Numbered from the stretch's first letter, positions 26,318 to 36,300 are shown. The stretch is 64,000 nucleotides of DNA from Alkalihalobacillus pseudalcaliphilus (GCF_028610675.1 NZ_JAQQWS010000001.1:124001-188000), one strand, 5' to 3'. Notes: a model not told the origin generated them from the letters alone. A program made the numbers and translations.

Positions 26318-26812
26318 ATGGAAATTAGTAAAAAAGCAAAAGAATCAAAAACAATTTTAACGGATTTAGTTTTACCACCAGATACGAACTTTCATGGTAC
26401 GATGTTTGGTGGGAAGGTTATGGCCAATGCTGATAAGGTAGCAAGTATTGCAGCAATGCGACATGCACGTGCCGCGGTTGTGACGGCTTCAAGTGACAGT
26501 ATGGATTTCATTGCCCCGATCCATACGGGAGAAGCAATCTGTATCGAAGCTTACGTCACTTTTGCACGTAAAACATCCATGGAAGTCTATGTGAAAGTAG
26601 AGGCAGAGAATTTAATTTCTGGAGAAAAAAGGCTGACAGCAACAGCTTATATGACGTTTGTTGCTTTAAATAGTGAGGGCAAACCAACTCCTGTTCCCAA
26701 AGTTATTGCTGAAACAGAAGAAGAAAAGTGGCAGTATGTGGGGGCTGAGGAAAGATTCCAAACACGTAAGAAGAGAACGGAAGAACGGAAGAAGCGACAA
26801 CAGAACCAATAA
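26318..26812 (+). CDS. Acyl-CoA thioesterase, hotdog fold
   Basis: A 164-residue hexameric-type acyl-CoA hydrolase like B. subtilis YkhA. Signatures are LPPDTNFHGTMFGGKV, the catalytic ANADKVASIAAMRHA (Asp) and SSDSMDFIAPI. The C-terminus is a charged tail rich in Lys, Arg and Glu. AAAAGGAG precedes ATG 26318. It stands alone between a repeat cluster and a terminator. Confidence 0.88.
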   Translation: MEISKKAKESKTILTDLVLPPDTNFHGTMFGGKVMANADKVASIAAMRHARAAVVTASSDSMDFIAPIHTGEAICIEAYVTFARKTSMEVYVKVEAENLISGEKRLTATAYMTFVALNSEGKPTPVPKVIAETEEEKWQYVGAEERFQTRKKRTEERKKRQQNQ

Positions 26813-26819
26813 AGAAGGA

Positions 26820-26853
26820 AAGGCGAGAGTTAGAAATTCTCGCCTTTTTAATT
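26820..26853. terminator. Terminator between thioesterase gene and sspP
   Basis: AAGGCGAGAG / TTCTCGCCTT with five T's; it can serve both converging genes. Confidence 0.85.
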
Positions 26854-26858
26854 TTCAA

Positions 26859-26999
26859 TTAACCCTCACCATTTGTTTGGCTAACATGGTTTTTTTGTTT
26901 TGTTTTCTTTGAACCACTTAAAGGTAGTGGTTGACCGCCATTACGTCGTTGAGATTTAGCTGTGTTATGTTCTTTTTTGGTTGAACGATGATGTTCCAT
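26859..26999 (-). CDS. sspP: Small acid-soluble spore protein P
   Basis: This 46-residue, strongly basic minor spore protein contains GGQPLPLSGSKKTKQKNH, the hallmark of SspP (B. subtilis 48 aa, GQPEPLSGSKK). AAAGGAGC precedes the ATG. It is paired with sspO 15 bp upstream on the same strand, as in B. subtilis, next to aconitase. Expression in the forespore is expected from the family. Confidence 0.9.
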   Translation of the reverse strand: MEHHRSTKKEHNTAKSQRRNGGQPLPLSGSKKTKQKNHVSQTNGEG

Positions 27000-27014
27000 C
27001 TATTTTATGCTCCT

Positions 27015-27173
27015 TTACTGTCTTTTTTTTGTCTTTTTATTAAATTGCTTTTCTGTAGCACTTAGTGGCTCATTAGCCATTTCCTCTTGAAAAGAAGATT
27101 GATAACCAGCACCATTACCTTGTGAATTAGCATGATTCATATTTGGAATAATGTGATTCGATTTTTTCTTCAT
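27015..27173 (-). CDS. sspO: Small acid-soluble spore protein O
   Basis: The 52-residue basic protein has KKSNHIIPNMNHANSQGNGA and AGYQ, matching SspO (NHVINGMNDAKSQGKGAGY in B. subtilis). The frame opens further upstream, but ATG 27173 directly follows GTGGAGGTG and fits the family length. It is the first gene of the sspO-sspP pair and is divergent from aconitase. Confidence 0.92.
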   Translation of the reverse strand: MKKKSNHIIPNMNHANSQGNGAGYQSSFQEEMANEPLSATEKQFNKKTKKRQ

Positions 27174-27246
27174 ATCAAACACCTCCACTTTTAGCATCTC
27201 CGTATGTGCGTTGGACTATGATAGCAATTGCTCCCAACCAATTAAA

Positions 27247-27262
27247 ATAAGTTAATTCTTAT
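27247..27262. promoter_or_regulatory. Palindrome upstream of aconitase, possible CcpC site
   Basis: ATAAGTTAATTCTTAT is a perfect ATAAG-N6-CTTAT palindrome. CcpC, the citrate-responsive regulator of B. subtilis citB, uses ATAA/TTAT dyads. The spacing differs by a base, so this is only a suggestion. Confidence 0.35.
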
Positions 27263-27460
27263 ATTTTTTCTGAAAAAGAATTGATTAAATATAAAAAATA
27301 ATATTTATTCTTTTCATAAGTTTTGCTATTCTATAAAAGGGATATCGTATGAAATACATTTAAAGCGTTTTCTTTTGCGGTACTTCTTGTATGGAAGGAG
27401 TTCGGAATTTAGACAAATTTAATTGTATGCGGTATTATTGATATGGAGGAGGGAATACAT

Positions 27461-30175
27461 ATGTCAAAAAATTTAGATGTTTACAATTCACAAAAAACAT
27501 TTAGTGTTGGTGACAAGTCGTACAAGTATTATTCCTTAGACGCGCTTGAGCAAGCAGGAATTGGCGAAGTTTCTAAATTACCTTACTCAATTAAGGTGTT
27601 ATTAGAATCTGTGCTTCGTCAGTATGATGATTACTTCATTAAAAAAGAACATGTAGAGAACTTAGCAAAATGGGGAACAGATGGTCAAAATGAGGATATT
27701 TCGGTTCCTTTTAAACCATCACGTGTAATTTTACAAGACTTTACAGGGGTTCCAACTGTTGTTGACCTAGCTGCTTTACGTAAAGCCATGGCAGACTTAG
27801 GTGGCGATGCAAGTCAAATCAATCCAGAAATACCAGTTGATTTAGTAATTGACCACTCTGTTCAAGTTGATAAAGCTGGGACAAGTGATTCATTGATTTA
27901 TAACATGAACTTAGAGTTCAAACGTAACGCAGAGCGTTATGAGTTCCTTAGCTGGGCAAAGAAAGCATTCGATAATTATCGTGCCGTTCCGCCAGCTACA
28001 GGTATCGTCCACCAAGTGAACTTAGAGTATTTAGCTAATGTGGTACATGCTCTTGAGAAAAATGGTGAAACGATTGCTTTCCCAGATACACTTGTCGGAA
28101 CCGATTCACATACAACAATGATTAACGGTATCGGTGTTTTAGGTTGGGGTGTTGGAGGAATTGAAGCGGAAGCTGGAATGCTTGGACAACCTTCTTATTT
28201 CCCAGTACCTGAAGTTATTGGTGTGAAGTTTACAGGTGAATTACCAAGTGGAACAACGGCTACAGATGTTGCCTTAAAAGTAACACAAGTACTTCGTGAG
28301 AAAAAAGTAGTTGGTAAGTTTGTTGAGTTCTTCGGTCCTGGTTTAGAGTTTATGCCACTTGCAGACCGTGCAACGATTTCAAACATGGCTCCTGAGTATG
28401 GTGCTACCTGTGGATTCTTCCCAGTTGACAGCGAATCGTTAAACTATCTCCGTCTCACTGGACGTTCAGAAGAACAAATCGCACTTGTTGAAGAATATAG
28501 CAAAGAAAATGGCTTATTCTACGTTCCAGGTGAAACTCCAGACCCTACTTATACGGACGTAGTAGAAATTGACTTAACTCAAATTGAAGCAAATCTTTCT
28601 GGTCCTAAACGTCCGCAAGATTTAGTACCATTATCAGATATGCAGTCTTCATTCCGTAATGCTGTTGTGGCTCCACAAGGAACACAAGGATTAGGATTAA
28701 CAGAAGAAGAGTTTAAGAAAGAAGTGGACATTAAGTTTAATGATGGTCGCGAAACAACGATGAAAACAGGTTCAATCGCGATTGCTGCGATTACGAGCTG
28801 TACAAATACATCGAATCCATACGTTTTAATTGGTGCTGGTCTTGTTGCCAAAAAAGCCGTTGAGTTTGGATTAGAAGTACCCGAATATGTGAAAACATCC
28901 TTAGCACCTGGATCAAAGGTTGTAACGGGATATTTAACAGATTCTGGATTGCTTCCTTATATGGAGAAGTTAGGTTATAACATTGTTGGTTATGGCTGTA
29001 CAACATGTATTGGAAACTCTGGACCGTTAGAAGACGAAATTGAAGAGGCGATTTCTACAAGTGATTTAACAGTGACATCTGTTCTTTCAGGAAACCGTAA
29101 CTTTGAAGGTCGTATTCATCCGTTAGTTAAAGCTAACTACCTAGCTTCACCGCCATTAGTTGTGGCATATTCTTTAGCAGGTACGGTTGATATCGATTTA
29201 AAAAATGATCCAATTGGTACAAGTAAAGATGGAAAAGATGTTTACTTTAGTGATATTTGGCCATCTGCTGAGGAAATTAGAAAAGTAGTCAAAGAAACTG
29301 TAACACCAGAACTTTTCCGTCGTGAATATGAAGATGTTTTCTCAAGTAACGAGCGTTGGAATGAAATTGATACGACAGATGATTCATTGTATAAGTGGGA
29401 TGATGACTCGACGTATATTGCCAACCCTCCTTTCTTTGAAGGTTTATCAAAAGAGCCTGAGACAATTAAGCCATTAACAGGTCTACGTGTGATTGGTAAG
29501 TTTGGCGATACGGTTACAACTGACCACATCTCTCCAGCTGGTGCAATCGGAAAAGATACACCTGCAGGTAAATACTTACTTTCAAAAGGCGTAGAGCAAC
29601 GTGACTTTAACTCATATGGATCTCGTCGTGGACATCATGAGGTCATGATGCGTGGTACATTTGCGAATATTCGTATCCGTAACCAGATCGCTCCAGGTAC
29701 AGAAGGTGGCTTCACAACTTTCTGGCCAACAGAAGAAGTGATGTCTATTTATGATGCAGCGATGAAATACAAAGAATCAGATACAGGATTAGTTGTTTTA
29801 GCTGGTAAGGATTACGGAATGGGAAGCTCTCGTGACTGGGCCGCTAAAGGAACAAATCTTTTAGGAATTAAAACAGTTATTGCGGAAAGTTATGAAAGAA
29901 TTCACCGTAGTAACCTTGTATTAATGGGTGTACTTCCTCTTCAATTCAAAGAAGGTGAGAGTGCTGAAAGCCTCGGATTAACAGGTAAAGAAACGATTGA
30001 AGTTCAATTACCAGCTGATGTTAAACCGCGTCAATACGTAACGGTAGTTGCAGTTGATGAAGCTGGAAGCAAAACTGAATTTGAAGCATTAGTTCGTTTT
30101 GATAGTGAAGTTGATGTAGATTACTACAAGCATGGTGGTATTTTACAAATGGTTTTACGTCAAAAGCTAGCTTAA
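27461..30175 (+). CDS. citB: Aconitate hydratase
   Basis: This TCA-cycle enzyme interconverts citrate and isocitrate; the Bacillus protein also binds RNA when iron is low. The ~904 residues show DSHTTMINGIGVLGWGVGG, the three [4Fe-4S] ligands Cys447 (SCTNTSNP), Cys513 and Cys516 (GCTTCIGNSG), and the C-terminal swivel domain with DYGMGSSRDWAAKG. The in-frame ATG at 27443 contains the ribosome site GGAGGAGGG, so 27461 is the start. It lies beside sspO as in B. subtilis and ends at a terminator. Confidence 0.97.
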   Translation: MSKNLDVYNSQKTFSVGDKSYKYYSLDALEQAGIGEVSKLPYSIKVLLESVLRQYDDYFIKKEHVENLAKWGTDGQNEDISVPFKPSRVILQDFTGVPTVVDLAALRKAMADLGGDASQINPEIPVDLVIDHSVQVDKAGTSDSLIYNMNLEFKRNAERYEFLSWAKKAFDNYRAVPPATGIVHQVNLEYLANVVHALEKNGETIAFPDTLVGTDSHTTMINGIGVLGWGVGGIEAEAGMLGQPSYFPVPEVIGVKFTGELPSGTTATDVALKVTQVLREKKVVGKFVEFFGPGLEFMPLADRATISNMAPEYGATCGFFPVDSESLNYLRLTGRSEEQIALVEEYSKENGLFYVPGETPDPTYTDVVEIDLTQIEANLSGPKRPQDLVPLSDMQSSFRNAVVAPQGTQGLGLTEEEFKKEVDIKFNDGRETTMKTGSIAIAAITSCTNTSNPYVLIGAGLVAKKAVEFGLEVPEYVKTSLAPGSKVVTGYLTDSGLLPYMEKLGYNIVGYGCTTCIGNSGPLEDEIEEAISTSDLTVTSVLSGNRNFEGRIHPLVKANYLASPPLVVAYSLAGTVDIDLKNDPIGTSKDGKDVYFSDIWPSAEEIRKVVKETVTPELFRREYEDVFSSNERWNEIDTTDDSLYKWDDDSTYIANPPFFEGLSKEPETIKPLTGLRVIGKFGDTVTTDHISPAGAIGKDTPAGKYLLSKGVEQRDFNSYGSRRGHHEVMMRGTFANIRIRNQIAPGTEGGFTTFWPTEEVMSIYDAAMKYKESDTGLVVLAGKDYGMGSSRDWAAKGTNLLGIKTVIAESYERIHRSNLVLMGVLPLQFKEGESAESLGLTGKETIEVQLPADVKPRQYVTVVAVDEAGSKTEFEALVRFDSEVDVDYYKHGGILQMVLRQKLA

Positions 30176-30186
30176 TACAAATGATA

Positions 30187-30220
30187 AACCAGTCTATTTA
30201 TCCAAGTAGGCTGGTTTTTT
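30187..30220 (+). terminator. Terminator of aconitase
   Basis: AACCAGTCTA / TAGGCTGGTT arms followed by T's. Confidence 0.85.
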
Positions 30221-30278
30221 AATTGCTATTTACGAGGAGCTTTGTTTAACTTAATGATATAAAAGTGAGGTGTCATAC

Positions 30279-30728
30279 GTGTTAGAACATTATAGGGAAA
30301 TACTATTAGAGATGGAAGCTTCGATTCATCGTTTGACCAAATACATTTTGCCGCAAGTGAGTCAGCTTAGTCAAATTCAATTAACAAAAAAACAAGAGAC
30401 GATTTTATTCTTAATGTTAAGAGACCCTGAAATAACCATGAAAAAAATGGCTGAATATCTAAATGTGAGTAAAAGTGCGGTTACACAAATGGTCGATAAG
30501 TTAGAAGAGCAAGATTTAATAAAAAGACAATTAAACCCAGATAATAGACGCGAATGGAAATTGATCTTTGGAGAAAAAGGAGTAAAGATAAAAACAGAGC
30601 TTGAAAAGTTCGAAAAAAAGGTATTAGAGGATTATTTTACTAAGATTCCTTTAGAAGATCTCCAGCATGTTGTTAAAACGATGCATGCTTTTGAAGAGGT
30701 TATTCAATCCTCAACGGCTGATTCCTAA
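30279..30728 (+). CDS. MarR-family transcriptional regulator
   Basis: The ~149-residue protein has the MarR winged helix: KKQETILFLMLRDP, the recognition helix NVSKSAVTQMVDKLE and the wing DNRREWKLIF (residues ~40-105), flanked by dimerisation helices. GTG 30279 follows GTGAGGTG. It precedes an RND exporter by 180 bp in the same direction, a common repressor-pump pairing, so control of that pump is likely. Ligand unknown. Confidence 0.85.
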   Translation: MLEHYREILLEMEASIHRLTKYILPQVSQLSQIQLTKKQETILFLMLRDPEITMKKMAEYLNVSKSAVTQMVDKLEEQDLIKRQLNPDNRREWKLIFGEKGVKIKTELEKFEKKVLEDYFTKIPLEDLQHVVKTMHAFEEVIQSSTADS

Positions 30729-30907
30729 AAGATACTGATTTCATTCGGACGAAGTTTTCTGAATTTGGTTAGAATAAGGTCTTTCGTTTGACTTAAAAAG
30801 CTAAGATCATTACCATGAATTTAATTAAGAAACTTAATAGTTTAGATTCTTAACTTACGAAATAACTAATTAACTAATCAACAATTAGAAAAGGGGTAGT
30901 ACATAGA

Positions 30908-33900
30908 ATGACAAATTTTTCGATAAGGCGACCGAAATTCACAATCGTCGCCATGTTGTTTTTTCTTATTATGGGGTTTGTTTCGCTATCAAACCTACCG
31001 TTGCAGTTGTTCCCGAATATAAGTCCACCGATTGCAGCTGTTGCGACGAGTTATAATGGGGCTAGTCCGGAGGAGATCCTTCAGCGTGTTACGGATCCGA
31101 TTGAGGAGAGGTTAAGTACGACATCTGGTTTAAAACGGATGACCTCACAAACGTCAGAAGGGACATCTTTAATCCTATTAGAATTTGACTGGTCAACGTC
31201 CATTGAAGATGTTGAACTGGATATTATTAATACCTTACGTCAAATTCCTTTACCAGATGGAGCAAATGAACCTAGTTTTATTAAATTTGATCCATCTATG
31301 ATGCCAACCTTAATGTTAGCCATTACTTCTGATGAGCCTGTTATTGACTTTCAAGATGTAGTATTTGACCTCTCAGATGAAGTCAATAAAATACCTGGTG
31401 TCGCCAGTGTGAATGAGTCGGGTGCGATTATTGAAGAAGTTCAGATTTACCTCGACCAAGATGAATTAGTATCAGCAGGCGTAACACAAGAAGATATCAT
31501 TAATGTCATACAAGCTCACAATGTTGCTATGCCAGGTGGTACAGTAGCAGATGGTGAATTGAGCTTAACAACAAGAGTTATTAGTGAATTAACGAGTTTA
31601 GAAGATATTCAAGACTTAGTTGTCTCAGTAAATCCAGAAACCGGTGATGAGATTGTCTTAACCGACTTAGCTACGGTTGAAATAGGACAAGAAGAACAGC
31701 AGGTTATTACAAGAGCTGATCAAGAAGAGGCTATTCAATTTACTGTGATGAAAGAGTCCGATGCGAATACGGTATCCGTGTCAAATGCAGTAAATGACCG
31801 TTTAACAGAGATGCTCTCACAATCAAAGTATGAAGATTTAGATGTGATTACTTTATATGATGAAGGGGAGTTTATAAGCTTATCGATTGATAGTGTGACG
31901 AATGCGTTAATTTTTGGTGGAATTCTGGCGATGTTAGTCTTATTTTTCTTTTTAAGAAATTTAAAAACACCTATTATCATTGGAATTGCAATCCCGTTTT
32001 CAGTAATTACTACCTTTGCTTTTATGTATTTTACTGATATTGGTTTGAATCTGATGAGTCTTGGTGGACTTGCACTTGGAATTGGTATGTTAATTGACAA
32101 TGCGATTGTTGTTATTGAGAACATATATAGACATTTATCGATGCAAAAAGACCCGAAGCAAGCGGCCTTAGATGGAACGAAAGAAGTGGCAGCGGCTATT
32201 ACTGCGTCTACGTTATCAACGATTTCTGTATTTTTACCAATCGTTTTTATTAGCGGTATTATAGGAAATCTATTTGCTGAATTTGCTTTGACTGTTTCTT
32301 TCAGCTTAATTGCCTCTTTAATTGTGGCGGTAACGGTCATTCCTATGATCGCCAGTCGTTGGTTAAAAACACCATCAGAGAACTTAGAGGAACAAAGAAA
32401 ACAAACGAAGCCTATGAGGGCATTAAAATCAGCAGCAGAATGGGTTTTAAATCACAGAATTACCGTTTTAGTTATTACAGCGGCATCGTTAATTGTCGGT
32501 GGATTAGGTTTAACGACTGTAGGTTTTGAATTTTTACCGGATAGTGATCAAGGTTCATTTACGATAGATATTGAATTAGAAAATGGAACATCACTTCAAC
32601 GGACACAAGAAGCAGTAGAAGCTGTAGAGGATGTATTAGAAAGTCATAATGAAATCGCCAATTTTGTCAGTACTACAGGTTCAACAGCCCAAGGTATGGG
32701 AGGCGGAGCAAGCCACGAGGCTCAAATACAAGTTTCGATGGTGCCACTTGAACAGAGAAATGTATCGACAAGTGCATTCATTGAATCGATCGAGCGTGAA
32801 TTAAGTAGAGCTGATTCGGATGCAGATATTTCAGCCACCACGATGAATGCTCTTGGAACAGATGCCAATACAGCCGTATTTACAATTAGTGATTCAAACT
32901 CGACTCGTCTCTATGAACAAGCTGAAGAACTTCAATTAGAGTTAGAGGATGTAAATATCATCCGAACAGTAGAGATGAGTATTGAGGAGCAAGTACCTGA
33001 AATCGCGATTGAAGTCGATATAGACGCGGCAAGAGAAAATGGATTAGCTCCCGCTCAGATCGCTAATCAAATTAATCAGCTAACGACAGGACAAATTGCT
33101 TCAACACTTCAAACAGAAGAACAAGACATTTATGATATAGTGGTTCAATTAAATCCTGATTATATTGAAGATATTGAAGCGTTAGAGACCATTCAAATTC
33201 AAAATGGTCAAAATGAGTATATTAACTTAAATGACGTTGCAGAGATTGTTGAAGGGCAAAGTACAGCTACTGTTAATCGTCTCGAACAGGAAGAAGCCGT
33301 TGAATTTACGGTTTATTATGCAGCAGGGTCTGCTTTAGGAAATGTAACGAATGAAATCAACCAAATATATGATGATTTAGATTTTGCCGAAGAAACGTCG
33401 CTTAGCTGGGGTGGTGAGCAAGAGTTACTGGAAGACTCAATGAACAGTATGATCTTAGCTCTAATTCTAGGAATTGTTTTTATTTACCTTGTTATGGCAG
33501 CACAATTTGAATCATTTAAATCACCGTTTATTATTATGTTTACTGTTCCACTAGTCGTGATTGGTGTGGCTTTTATTCTGACGATTACTCAAACACCAAT
33601 TGGCGTAACGGTCTTTATAGGTGGTATGGTCTTAATAGGAATTGTTGTTAATAACGCTATCGTGTTAGTAGACTATGTCAATCAATTAAAAGAACGTGGA
33701 TTGAGTTCTTACGACGCACTTGTACAAGGGGTTCAAGATCGTACTAGGCCGATCGTACTTACATCGCTAACCGCGATACTTGGAATGGTACCACTTGCTT
33801 TAGGAATTGGTGAAGGTGCCGAATTACAGCAACCGATGGCCTTAGTCGTAATCGGTGGATTATTTAGTAGTACACTCTTATCACTTTTTGTCATACCGGT

Positions 33901-34231
33901 TGTGTATAGCCTTTTTGATTCAGAGATGCGTAAAAAGAAAAAACGTTATGTAACGGTTGAAGGTGAATTCATCGAGGTTGATGATTATAAGCAACTACCG
34001 AGACATGTGGAGAAAAAAGAAGAATTTCCACGAGAAAATGAAGAGACGGCTAATTTTGATAAAGAAGTCGAAACAGACGAAGAATTAGCTAAACAAACCG
34101 AAGATGAGCTTGGAAATGAGAAAGAAGAGAAACAGCAGACATCTTCTTCAAAGGCACAAGATTTATCGAAAGAAGATATTTTAGAGCTGTTAGAACGAAT
34201 TGTAGACTCAAATAAAAAAAATGATAAATAA
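30908..34231 (+). CDS. RND-family efflux transporter, SwrC/AcrB-like
   Basis: The 1107-residue proton-driven exporter has the RND start (SIRRPKFTIVAML, a membrane helix, LPLQLFPNISPP), two large extracytoplasmic porter loops, a membrane helix bearing GLALGIGMLIDNAIVVIENI (proton-relay Asp) and GMVLIGIVVNNAIVLVDYVN in the second half. Twelve membrane helices are expected. The last ~75 residues form a charged Glu/Lys tail. B. subtilis SwrC, the closest type, exports surfactin. AAAAGGGGTAG precedes the ATG. Substrate unknown. Confidence 0.92.
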   Translation: MTNFSIRRPKFTIVAMLFFLIMGFVSLSNLPLQLFPNISPPIAAVATSYNGASPEEILQRVTDPIEERLSTTSGLKRMTSQTSEGTSLILLEFDWSTSIEDVELDIINTLRQIPLPDGANEPSFIKFDPSMMPTLMLAITSDEPVIDFQDVVFDLSDEVNKIPGVASVNESGAIIEEVQIYLDQDELVSAGVTQEDIINVIQAHNVAMPGGTVADGELSLTTRVISELTSLEDIQDLVVSVNPETGDEIVLTDLATVEIGQEEQQVITRADQEEAIQFTVMKESDANTVSVSNAVNDRLTEMLSQSKYEDLDVITLYDEGEFISLSIDSVTNALIFGGILAMLVLFFFLRNLKTPIIIGIAIPFSVITTFAFMYFTDIGLNLMSLGGLALGIGMLIDNAIVVIENIYRHLSMQKDPKQAALDGTKEVAAAITASTLSTISVFLPIVFISGIIGNLFAEFALTVSFSLIASLIVAVTVIPMIASRWLKTPSENLEEQRKQTKPMRALKSAAEWVLNHRITVLVITAASLIVGGLGLTTVGFEFLPDSDQGSFTIDIELENGTSLQRTQEAVEAVEDVLESHNEIANFVSTTGSTAQGMGGGASHEAQIQVSMVPLEQRNVSTSAFIESIERELSRADSDADISATTMNALGTDANTAVFTISDSNSTRLYEQAEELQLELEDVNIIRTVEMSIEEQVPEIAIEVDIDAARENGLAPAQIANQINQLTTGQIASTLQTEEQDIYDIVVQLNPDYIEDIEALETIQIQNGQNEYINLNDVAEIVEGQSTATVNRLEQEEAVEFTVYYAAGSALGNVTNEINQIYDDLDFAEETSLSWGGEQELLEDSMNSMILALILGIVFIYLVMAAQFESFKSPFIIMFTVPLVVIGVAFILTITQTPIGVTVFIGGMVLIGIVVNNAIVLVDYVNQLKERGLSSYDALVQGVQDRTRPIVLTSLTAILGMVPLALGIGEGAELQQPMALVVIGGLFSSTLLSLFVIPVVYSLFDSEMRKKKKRYVTVEGEFIEVDDYKQLPRHVEKKEEFPRENEETANFDKEVETDEELAKQTEDELGNEKEEKQQTSSSKAQDLSKEDILELLERIVDSNKKNDK

Positions 34232-34246
34232 TCGGCTCCTTTTTGA

Positions 34247-34284
34247 AAGTGATAAATGCTTCTAAGCATTTATCGCTTTTTTTA
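34247..34284 (+). terminator. Terminator of the RND gene
   Basis: AAAGTGATAAATGCT / AGCATTTATCGCTTT arms with a T run. Confidence 0.85.
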
Positions 34285-34345
34285 TATCATAAAAACGCTA
34301 TTCTTGGTCATAATAACGACCACAAAGGTTAAGGAGGATGATCAC

Positions 34346-34474
34346 ATGGCTAATCATAGGCGAAAATTAAAGCTAAAGAAAGAGGAGCAAGCGAGAAGAT
34401 TGCGATTCCCACAAGCCCAAAAAGGCTCCTATGCTGAAATCGAGGTATTAAAAATGAGGAATTCGAAGTCATAA
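34346..34474 (+). CDS. 42-residue basic protein
   Basis: A small, highly charged protein (MANHRRKLKLKKEEQARRLR, then FPQAQKGSYAEIEVLKM). TAAGGAGGATG lies at good spacing before ATG 34346, and the upstream part of the frame is terminator. It precedes the DUF421 gene by 24 bp. Family not recognised. Confidence 0.6.
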   Translation: MANHRRKLKLKKEEQARRLRFPQAQKGSYAEIEVLKMRNSKS

Positions 34475-34498
34475 TTTTATTTTGGGGGAGATTGTCGG

Positions 34499-35212
34499 AT
34501 GTTCGAGTTTTGGGTAGGGGCAGAAGAGTTACCGATTTATGGTTTTTTAATACGTGGAATCATCATTTATTTATATATATTTTTCTTTGTAAAAGTGTTA
34601 GGTCAACGCTCAATGAGTTCGATTGACCCTCTTGATTTTATTTTCGGTGTCGTTATTGGTGATATTTTAGGTGCACCCTTAACAGATGGTGATTTATCAA
34701 TGACTGGACCTGTTTGTTCGGCAGCTGTTATAGCGAGCTTACATTTTGCTCTTTCTCTGATAGCTTTAAAAACACCAAGATTTCGAAGAGTTATTGAAGA
34801 AGAACCCATTATCCTTATACAGCATGGAAAAATCTTAAATAAACAACTTAAAAAAACAAGGGTCACAATCGAACAATTAATGATGGATTTACGCTTAAAA
34901 GATGCAAGTAACTTAAATGAGGTAGATTATGCTATTTTAGAATTAAATGGGCAGATTAGTGTCATTAAGAAAAATGCATTTCAAGCTTTGACTCCTCAAG
35001 ATATCGGAAAAACACCAAGCCGTTCTGGTTATCCTTCCGTATTAATTGAAGATGGCGAAGTCGTTATAGAAAACGTTCAAAAAATGGGTACCGTTGAACA
35101 AATACGTTTACTTATTAATAAGTATGGTTATGAGCATGTCGAGGACATCTTCCTCATGATATGGCATGAAAATGGAGAAGTATATATAAGCCCAAAGCAA
35201 AAGCAAACATAA
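34499..35212 (+). CDS. DUF421 (YetF-type) membrane protein
   Basis: The 237-residue protein has three N-terminal membrane segments (~15-85) with KVLGQRSMSSIDPLDFI, a family signature, then a cytoplasmic two-lobed domain (ILIQHGKILNKQL, KTPSRSGYPSVLIEDG). B. subtilis has several paralogues (YetF, YdfR and others), some linked to spores. GGGGGAG precedes the ATG. The molecular role is not settled. Confidence 0.85.
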   Translation: MFEFWVGAEELPIYGFLIRGIIIYLYIFFFVKVLGQRSMSSIDPLDFIFGVVIGDILGAPLTDGDLSMTGPVCSAAVIASLHFALSLIALKTPRFRRVIEEEPIILIQHGKILNKQLKKTRVTIEQLMMDLRLKDASNLNEVDYAILELNGQISVIKKNAFQALTPQDIGKTPSRSGYPSVLIEDGEVVIENVQKMGTVEQIRLLINKYGYEHVEDIFLMIWHENGEVYISPKQKQT

Positions 35213-35281
35213 ATAGTGATGAACGTGTATAAATCCACGAATATATGGAAAACTAATAGATAAAAAAGTGGGGTGTTTATT

Positions 35282-35413
35282 TTGAGAAAAGTCAGAAATT
35301 TATCATTTGAAGAACTAGTTCGTGAAAATAAGGAAGAACTACTAAATGACGAGCAACGTCTAGAACAACTGGAAGATCGTTGGGAACAGCGCCATTTATC
35401 TTCTGAGTCATAA
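35282..35413 (+). CDS. FbpB-family small protein
   Basis: The 43-residue protein reads MRKVRNLSFEELVRENKEEL and continues with charged heptads, matching the small FbpB family (FEELV.ENK pattern). B. subtilis FbpB is a Fur-controlled helper in the iron-sparing response. The start is TTG behind GTGGGGTG. No Fur box was visible upstream, so an iron role here is unproven. Confidence 0.65.
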   Translation: MRKVRNLSFEELVRENKEELLNDEQRLEQLEDRWEQRHLSSES

Positions 35414-35466
35414 CAGCATAATTTAAATGAAACAAACTCATCCTAATGTTTAGGAGGGGATTAAAT

Positions 35467-35607
35467 ATGGCGAAGTCCAAACATTCTTTTGATCAGTTTC
35501 GACCGAATCATTTAGGCACACAGCCAAGAAAAAGTGATTCAAATAAAGGGAAGAAAATGAATAATAAAGGAAATGAACAACCCAATTATATTCCACCTAA
35601 AGGATAA
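35467..35607 (+). CDS. sspN: Small acid-soluble spore protein N
   Basis: The 46-residue basic protein contains PNHLGTQPRKSDSNKGKKM, which fits SspN (SHLGTKPVKYKANKGEKM in B. subtilis). AGGAGGGG precedes the ATG and a terminator follows. Forespore expression is expected from the family. Confidence 0.88.
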   Translation: MAKSKHSFDQFRPNHLGTQPRKSDSNKGKKMNNKGNEQPNYIPPKG

Positions 35608-35644
35608 AACGCTTATAGTAAAAAAGTTGCCTTAAAGACATGAG

Positions 35645-35680
35645 AAACGAGTTCGATGATATATCGAACTCGTTTTTTCT
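35645..35680 (+). terminator. Terminator of sspN
   Basis: AAACGAGTTCGAT / ATCGAACTCGTTT arms around five bases, then T's. Confidence 0.88.
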
Positions 35681-35838
35681 GATTAAATATAGGGGCCACT
35701 TTCACTCCATGAGAATCATACTCCTTTTGTGAAGGAATGCAACGAGCTAATCAAGTTAGTTTTGTATAGAGATGGGATATATTTTGATGGGACATTGAAT
35801 AGATAATAGCAAATGCGTTCATTTTTGGAGGTGAAATA

Positions 35839-36300
35839 ATGAATAAATCTAAATGGATTATTCATGCTCCCTTTATCATCTATTTATCTGTCTTATTATA
35901 TATCACCTTATTCGCTTGGAATTATGGGGCTTCATTAGGGGAAGCAGGTCCTGGAGGGAGGAACTATAACCTTATACCTTTTCGTTCTATTTATCGAATT
36001 GCTATATATAGTCCAAGTTTTTATGATCCTATAAAAATATTAATTGGAAATATTGTTTTATTTATTCCATTAGGATTTTTTCTTCCCATTGTATTCAGAA
36101 GGTTAAAGGGGCAGTTTGCAAAAGTGGTGTGGATGGGATTTATCGTTTCATTTATGATTGAACTTATTCAATTTACGTTCCTTTATCGTGTAGCAGATGT
36201 GGACGACTTGTTTTTAAATACAGCTGGGGCCATGGTGGGTTACGGATTTTACTGGTTGTTTCAACAAATAAAAAGAAGGTTTATTCTATTTACCATATAA
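35839..36300 (+). CDS. VanZ-family membrane protein
   Basis: The 153-residue protein has about four membrane segments and the VanZ signatures NYNLIPFRSIYR, NIVLFIPLGFFLP and the terminal DVDDLFLNTAGAMVGY. VanZ proteins are associated with teicoplanin resistance and cell-envelope traits, but most members are uncharacterised. GGAGGTGAAATA precedes the ATG. Confidence 0.85.
   Translation: MNKSKWIIHAPFIIYLSVLLYITLFAWNYGASLGEAGPGGRNYNLIPFRSIYRIAIYSPSFYDPIKILIGNIVLFIPLGFFLPIVFRRLKGQFAKVVWMGFIVSFMIELIQFTFLYRVADVDDLFLNTAGAMVGYGFYWLFQQIKRRFILFTI

Noticed and set aside
31735..32340. 201-codon minus-strand frame within the RND gene
   Set aside because: It is the antisense of conserved RND membrane helices, with no start signals.
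35213..35281. Fur box before the FbpB-like gene
   Set aside because: No stretch approaches the inverted TGATAAT-type consensus.
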